Shown here: positions 59,501 through 64,000 of the stretch, piece after piece | How the letters are laid out: each line of letters starts with the position of its first letter | Position numbering within the stretch: position 1 is the stretch's first letter | Assembly: GCA_034190875.2 (NCBI GenBank) | Contig: CM067356.1 | Location: 32,304,285-32,368,284, forward strand | Direction of reading: 5' to 3' | From: Urechis unicinctus | Taxonomy: Eukaryota; Annelida; Polychaeta; Xenopneusta; Urechidae | Length of the DNA stretch: 64,000 nucleotides | Position numbers and translations under genes: made by a program | Notes under the pieces: generated by a model | Database searches by the model: none | The model's input: only the letters and a program-made list of their open reading frames with translations | Told to the model about the DNA's origin: nothing

Positions 59501-61334
59501 CCAGTGGGACAACTGTAGCAATTTCACTTTGTTGCCTAAAATCGCATTAAGTTACCTTTCTAATCAAGACATCAGTTACCATGCTATTGCTCACTTCCCG
59601 AAGTGAATTGACATGGCATATTATGCAACCCTAATAAGTTTGAAGCTTAATGACCATGAATGGTACCAGAACATGTTAATATCCTCACAGGCAGCCCTGC
59701 GCGGCCGTATCTTTTCATTATCTACGTAGAGGTCCTGTAGGGCTACCCCACAAATTTGACAGTTTTGATTGATTTCTGACTTATCACTGAACAGCTGTTC
59801 TCATAGGTGGCCTTACTGCAAATGATGATAATCATTTATTTATATAATGAATGAAAGGTATTTGTACACAAATAAGGTGTTCAAGACTAGGACTGTTTAA
59901 GATGACTCAGACTTGTGATTTACTTCTGGGACACAGAGTATCCAATAAAATCTTTGTTTCTACAGGTGACCAAGAATTAACAGAATTCCTGACAGAAGAG
60001 ATTGCCCTTGAGAAAAAAACAGAAAAACTCCCAGGCAAGCTACCAGGGATCAAAGGCTTTGAAATTGCCGAATCCATTGGATCAGAAGTTAAGCTAGTGA
60101 AGTCAGGTGGTGGAGAAACGTGAGTGATGCTGCATTGGGATCGAGTAACATGTAAACACCTCATCAAGAAATCATTGTAGCTGCTTGTGTTCATGTTCAG
60201 ATCAACGAGATATTTAATGTCTCATATGACTGAGATACTAAGATGTTAATGTGTTATATTTATAGCAATCAAGTGTTTTTCTTTTATAGAGTAGCAGTAC
60301 GATTCAATGTGAATCATTCTGTGGATGATGACAACATGTTAGACGAGCATCCTGAAGGTGAAGAAGGGCCTCCACAGGTCAGACTCCGGCTTCTGCTGAC
60401 CGTCAATTCTAGTTCTAATCGGAGCTGTTATTTCTATAAGCCACTGTTATAAGATGGTGCTGCTTATTGTTTATATGAAATTTATCTTGCCTTGTGGAAG
60501 CAGACAAACATGGCTGGTTATTTATTAAATATGGCAATAAGTTATGAGCAGGTGGTATAATGAAATGTTTTTGCATCCTTTAGATGGTGTCCAAGCCAGC
60601 ATTTGTTGTTGAAATTAGCAAAGGCAGTGCCAAAACACTTCACATACAATGCTCCTTCCCTCCTGAGGAAATGCCTCCCACAGACGAAGCCTCACAAGAA
60701 GAGCAGGAATACAGTTAGTTTTGCTCCATTGATAGAGACAGACAACTTTAATGGATTGCAAGGAGTGTTTCAGATTACATATTGTGTCCAGTCTCTGAAT
60801 TTGCTTTTTAGATTCAAATTTTATAGCTATTGCATTAACACTTCCTGTTTTCAGTTGATGCCATAGAGATCCAGGAAGTTACACTGGTTGATACTGGCAA
60901 AGAATGGGGAGAGAAAGAATTCATCTTGTCTGGGTCGGTCATGGATGGAGTAAGTGCAACTTAAGATAAGGTGTCTTTAGTTGGGCCTGAATAGACAAAT
61001 TTTCTGATAATTTTTTATCATCAGCAAAACTTAGATTAAATATACTTCACATTTAGCCCAGTCACTTTGTTGTCTGAAGACATTTAGATGAATCTGCCTG
61101 ATGTGGCATTCACACCAAAGGCCCTTCCAAGGGGAAATGAGTACCATGTGTACTATAACCTCTAGATATGAGCATTTTTGTGTGCAGAATCTTTACGACA
61201 TGCTGCTGAACATGATGGAGGAGCGTGGAATAGATGGAGACTTCATCGATGAATTCATAGACTTCTCTACAGCTTTTGAACACAGAAACTATATTGGTTT
61301 CCTTGAACAACTTAAAGATTTTACAAGCAAATAA
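56591..61334 (+). CDS. C1QBP: Complement component 1q-binding protein (p32/gC1qR), mitochondrial
   Basis: Acidic trimeric mitochondrial-matrix protein of the MAM33 family, needed for mitochondrial ribosome function and reported at other sites in vertebrates. Exons 56591-56834, 59966-60119, 60290-60377, 60584-60713, 60855-60949, 61188-61334; 285 residues, against about 282 in human. The first exon is basic, Ser-rich and lacks acidic residues early on (a likely mitochondrial targeting peptide), ending before GDQELTEFLTEEIALEKK, where the mature fold begins. Further motifs: acidic loop VDDDNMLDEHPEGEEG, PAFVVEISKG, VTLVDTGKEWGEKEF, and the helical end MEERGIDGDFIDEFIDFSTAFEHRNYIGFLEQLKDF in outline, typical of the family. 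AATAAA lies near 61381. Intron 1 (3.1 kb) is filled with repeats. Confidence 0.93.
56934..57352. mobile_element. G-run/C-run bounded repeat, copy 2, with 11-bp target duplication
   Basis: Lies in C1QBP intron 1. It starts with a G run followed by TGCACTTGG and ends with CACTTGAGTT and a C run. AGTTGTAGCCC is repeated directly at 56923-56933 and 57353-57363. The interior holds degenerate tandem units such as CATACCCCGTCGTACAAGGT. It shares several blocks with 21495-21701. Confidence 0.75.
57690..58046 (-). other. Unassigned minus-strand coding-like segment
   Basis: The frame 58046-57744 contains DQCGEPLVGGRFRAKTTVYN and GLTTATRHNVAGDRFVYKWP. It appears to go on, after a frameshift near 57743, as DFDAVVDSWFNAGPRRVVL and a stop at about 57690. 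It reads like a protein fragment (mobile or retrocopied), but I cannot name the family. It overlaps the plus-strand ORF 57926-58264. Confidence 0.3.
57926..58264 (+). other. Orphan ORF in C1QBP intron 1
   Basis: 112 residues, starting acidic and Asn/Ser-rich (MEDEKPVNGENNSSNSNN after nine residues), then basic (SGWSLRHSAVFKRWQLIYD). It could be a fragment of a mobile element. No splice sites compatible with C1QBP inclusion are evident. Confidence 0.25.
58350..59745. repeat. Repeat-rich part of C1QBP intron 1
   Basis: TAGTGTTTCTATGCTGCTT followed by a CTGCTACTTC-containing stretch occurs at 58351 and again at 59389. 58505-58533 matches the SINE end at 34741 and is followed by CTTAC repeats. 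58560-59180 has minus-strand ORFs (e.g. 58990-58787) with no named family. 59721-59745 resembles the right end of repeat family A. Confidence 0.5.
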
Positions 61335-61375
61335 TATCTAATAATGCGTGTGTTAAGGATTAACAAAATAATTAG

Positions 61376-62487
61376 CGAAAAAATAAAGGAAGAAAATGAC
61401 CAGAGTTAATAATTTTAGCCCTGCTGTACAGCAGAGCTCGCATACCTTTGCTGTGTGATTTTAGGGATTGGTGGCATGCTTTGTGAAATTATCAGTTTGT
61501 CTGTTTTAACAAGATCTTATAAGAACGGTCTGTGCATGATTTGAGACTTCTAACTTCTAGAAGGGAGGCTGGAGCCAAAAAACAATATTAGAAAATTGAA
61601 ACATTAGTTTTCAAGCAATCAGAAGACCTATAGTACCTGGTAATTGCTCTACAGGCCAAAATACTGTATGGCGGAACTTTAGAGACACTATCAGTGACCT
61701 TAGCCTTATTGACAGTGGCACTTTCGTCGCTATAGTAATTTTTGGTGAAATATGGTCTGACAAACTTCAGCAGTCCAGTCAAGAAAGTGATTAAATATCA
61801 GGCAAAATCATTGCAAAGATAGTAGGTGCACCTGACCTGACTGCTGTTTATATATTAACAAAACCTGGGTCTAGGTGTCTGCAAGCACATTGGAGCGCTA
61901 AAGGTTTCCACTAGCCATTTTTATGATACAAACCCCTATGAATAAATGTGAGAATTTGATAGCCTCATAAATGCACAATTGAACATAATGTTAAACCGTA
62001 AACGTTATGATTTCGTCTTGTCATAACGTTTAGTTCGACGTCCTGCTTTGTGAATATTTTCACAATGCCAAATTGTTCAATAGCGCACATAGCGATTATA
62101 TTGGTGCAGTTAAACCAGCAACAACTTAATGGAACCAAATAAACACATGTTAACCCATCGTTCTTGGCTTGCAGAAGCCAGGACTCAGGATTTGTTAACA
62201 AATATCAATGGTCAGGGCAGGTGCACCAACCAACCTTACAATGCCAATCCCTGTGATCACATTTGCCTGAAAATTTAATCAAATTACAGGAAATGATGTC
62301 ACAAGCACAGAGCCTCTGGGGTTATTGGCCAGTTATTTAATTAATGCTTTTATATACTTTGACAATGCAATATAGAAAATCATACAGTATAAAAGACATC
62401 ACAGTCACTGCCACAATACAATCTGAGGTGCATACATTTTCATATCAAATAAACATTTGCCATTGTATTAAGTGAATCGTTGAATCT
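61376..62487. other. Convergent 3' region, no gene recognised
   Basis: Between C1QBP and the next gene. A minus-strand ORF at 61965-62201 has no family signature. Confidence 0.45.
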
Positions 62488-63909
62488 TCAACAGAAGTAT
62501 CCAATTTTTTTTGTATCATCCAATTCGGCTAGATATGTTCGGCCATGCTTCTGATAGTAGAACTGCAACTTGCTCCATATCCCCTTGCACATGGCTTCCA
62601 GCCGAGGGTCCGCCACAGGCAGATGAGTAGCATTTCTGTAAGAAGTCCTGAATGGACAAAAAACCCAGGAATGATTAATTTGTTTTACTGCCCCAATGTT
62701 TCATTCTGCAACATTGTATCCAATTTATTTGTACCTGAACTCTCAACCACATTGCTTATTGGAAATTCACTTGTTATCCTGACTAAAAGACCAATGTGGT
62801 TATATCAATGTGACCCGTACCATATGATTCTAAGTGCCCTGTCTAGATACCCCCTCTGCATCAGACTCAGGGCATAGTAGAGGTGACATCGGATCAGAAT
62901 GAGAGGGTCACCTAGTTCAACAGCCACCTTCCATTGCTTCAATGCTATATTTCCAGCGCTCTCAGCCTAGACATGTTGACATACATGGCATATTAGTTTG
63001 TGAATCTTATTAACAGTTTGAAATTATATATAATTATGTATAATATATGTGTCTGCATGCATGCATGTATGTATGTGTCTATATATAGGATGATTTAATG
63101 GTGATTTTAATCTCTGGCATTTCATGAGAGAGAAAAAGATTTGGTAAAATCTTCATATACATGATGAGTGAAGTGGTCCCCAAGAGCAGAGTAGCCTCCT
63201 CCCAGCGTGTTCAGCCAGTTCATGGCATCATCCAGTGTGGCTCGATTGCCTACCAAACGGTTCATTCGGTAACTCCTGCCACAAGCAAGCACATCTGCTC
63301 AACAACAGGACACTGCTTTATATGATCCAGCAATAAAACAAATCAAAATACTCACCATTTATAGTCTAATATTTCTTTGTAGTTTCTCTGGAGACGTATA
63401 ACAATGAGCTGGCTGAAGAGACTGTGTTTCTTAAATCCGTCACAGGGTTTAACACAAGTACTATATTGAGCTGCTGCAGACTGAACAATGTTATTGTAGA
63501 ATGACCTGGCAAACTTTGAGGATGATGACACAGCATTAACAATCAAATAAGCCAAAGTATTTTGTATTTCCAATGAGTGTATTGTGCCATATTTGAGTGA
63601 AGCGCACAATTTTTGTTCAGTTCCCCATGAAATCTTTACTTCATCGTTAATGACAATATCCAATGATATATCCTTGTTGTTGGGTATTCTATATGCATTT
63701 ATATCAAATGTACCCGATCCTGAGAGAGCAGTGTCCAACATTATGTTACTGTCTTCATGGTGGGAGCACTCGATTTCTGTCTCTCCATGTACATATGCCT
63801 TCAGGAGTGATGGAACAATTTCAGGGTGTTTACAGGCAAAGACTATTTCTTCCATCTTGGCTGAACATGGGTGCAGGATCACAATAGTGAAGTTGGGGCT
63901 TTTACTCAT
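62488..63909 (-). CDS. Conserved-looking protein of unknown function, four exons
   Basis: Exon 1 63909-63356 (ATG, 184 residues), exon 2 63275-63161, exon 3 from 62966, exon 4 62635-62488 (TGA stop). Exons 1-3 join in phase with good GT-AG signals. The exon 3 donor is uncertain: a donor near 62812 (GG-GTCACA) gives an open join to exon 4, whereas the stronger-looking GTACGG donor near 62818 creates a stop. The total is about 320 residues. The N-terminal half looks like a mixed alpha/beta domain. The second half is helical with TPR-like spacing (DDAMNWLNTLGGGYSALGDH; AESAGNIALKQWKVAVELGD; LILIRCHLYYALSLMQRGYL). I believe this is a family conserved in animals but cannot name it. Convergent with C1QBP. 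Confidence 0.7.
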
Positions 63910-64000
63910 TGTTTAGATATCCAGGAGCTTAAAGAAAATGAGACATGGTAAGATGTAAATGGAATGTCACATCAACAATTTCAGATAAATTCGCCATGGG
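63910..64000. other. 5' flank of the unknown gene
   Basis: Too short to analyse; it runs to the window edge and may hold the 5' UTR or an upstream exon. Confidence 0.3.

Overview
The window is nuclear DNA from an animal, most likely a marine invertebrate. All recognisable genes are split by GT-AG introns, several have AATAAA signals, and the gaps hold SINE, LINE and DNA-transposon remnants plus many minisatellites. tRNA-derived short repeats ending in a GTTAAACC-like tail would suit a mollusc or other lophotrochozoan, but the sequence alone does not fix the taxon.

Layout. 1-5 kb: gene-poor; a decayed SWIM zinc finger/YqaJ-nuclease mobile gene lies on the minus strand. 6.9-9.6 kb: last three exons of a CCDC86 (cyclon) homologue (+). 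10.7-14.8 kb: complete fructose-bisphosphate aldolase gene (-) with two alternative copies of exon 4 and an apparent 2-nt frameshift just after the catalytic lysine. 15-22.7 kb: repeats, including a 2.3-kb terminal-inverted-repeat transposon with a 5-bp target duplication. 22.7-44.4 kb: a class-XIX-like myosin gene (+, 24 exons) whose introns carry minisatellites and, in an 11-kb intron, an opposite-strand intronless gene for a protein ending in a prenylation motif. 45.7-51.3 kb: complete LRRC43 gene (-), convergent with the myosin. 51.8-53.9 kb: LINE fragment, possible small gene, hairpin cluster. 54.0-55.8 kb: ARL6IP4 (+). 56.6-61.3 kb: complete C1QBP/p32 gene (+) with a repeat-filled first intron. 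62.5-63.9 kb: a conserved four-exon gene of unknown name (-).

The genes do not form one pathway. They cover nucleolar biology (CCDC86), glycolysis (aldolase), mitochondria (myosin XIX, C1QBP), motile cilia (LRRC43) and splicing-speckle biology (ARL6IP4). Exon limits were set by hand from splice signals and checked by reading-frame phase. For LRRC43, C1QBP, ARL6IP4 and aldolase the phases close across every junction apart from the aldolase frameshift. The strongest leads are the nested CaaX/RVxF protein, the aldolase exon duplication, and a myosin intron made of repeated splice-acceptor-like units.
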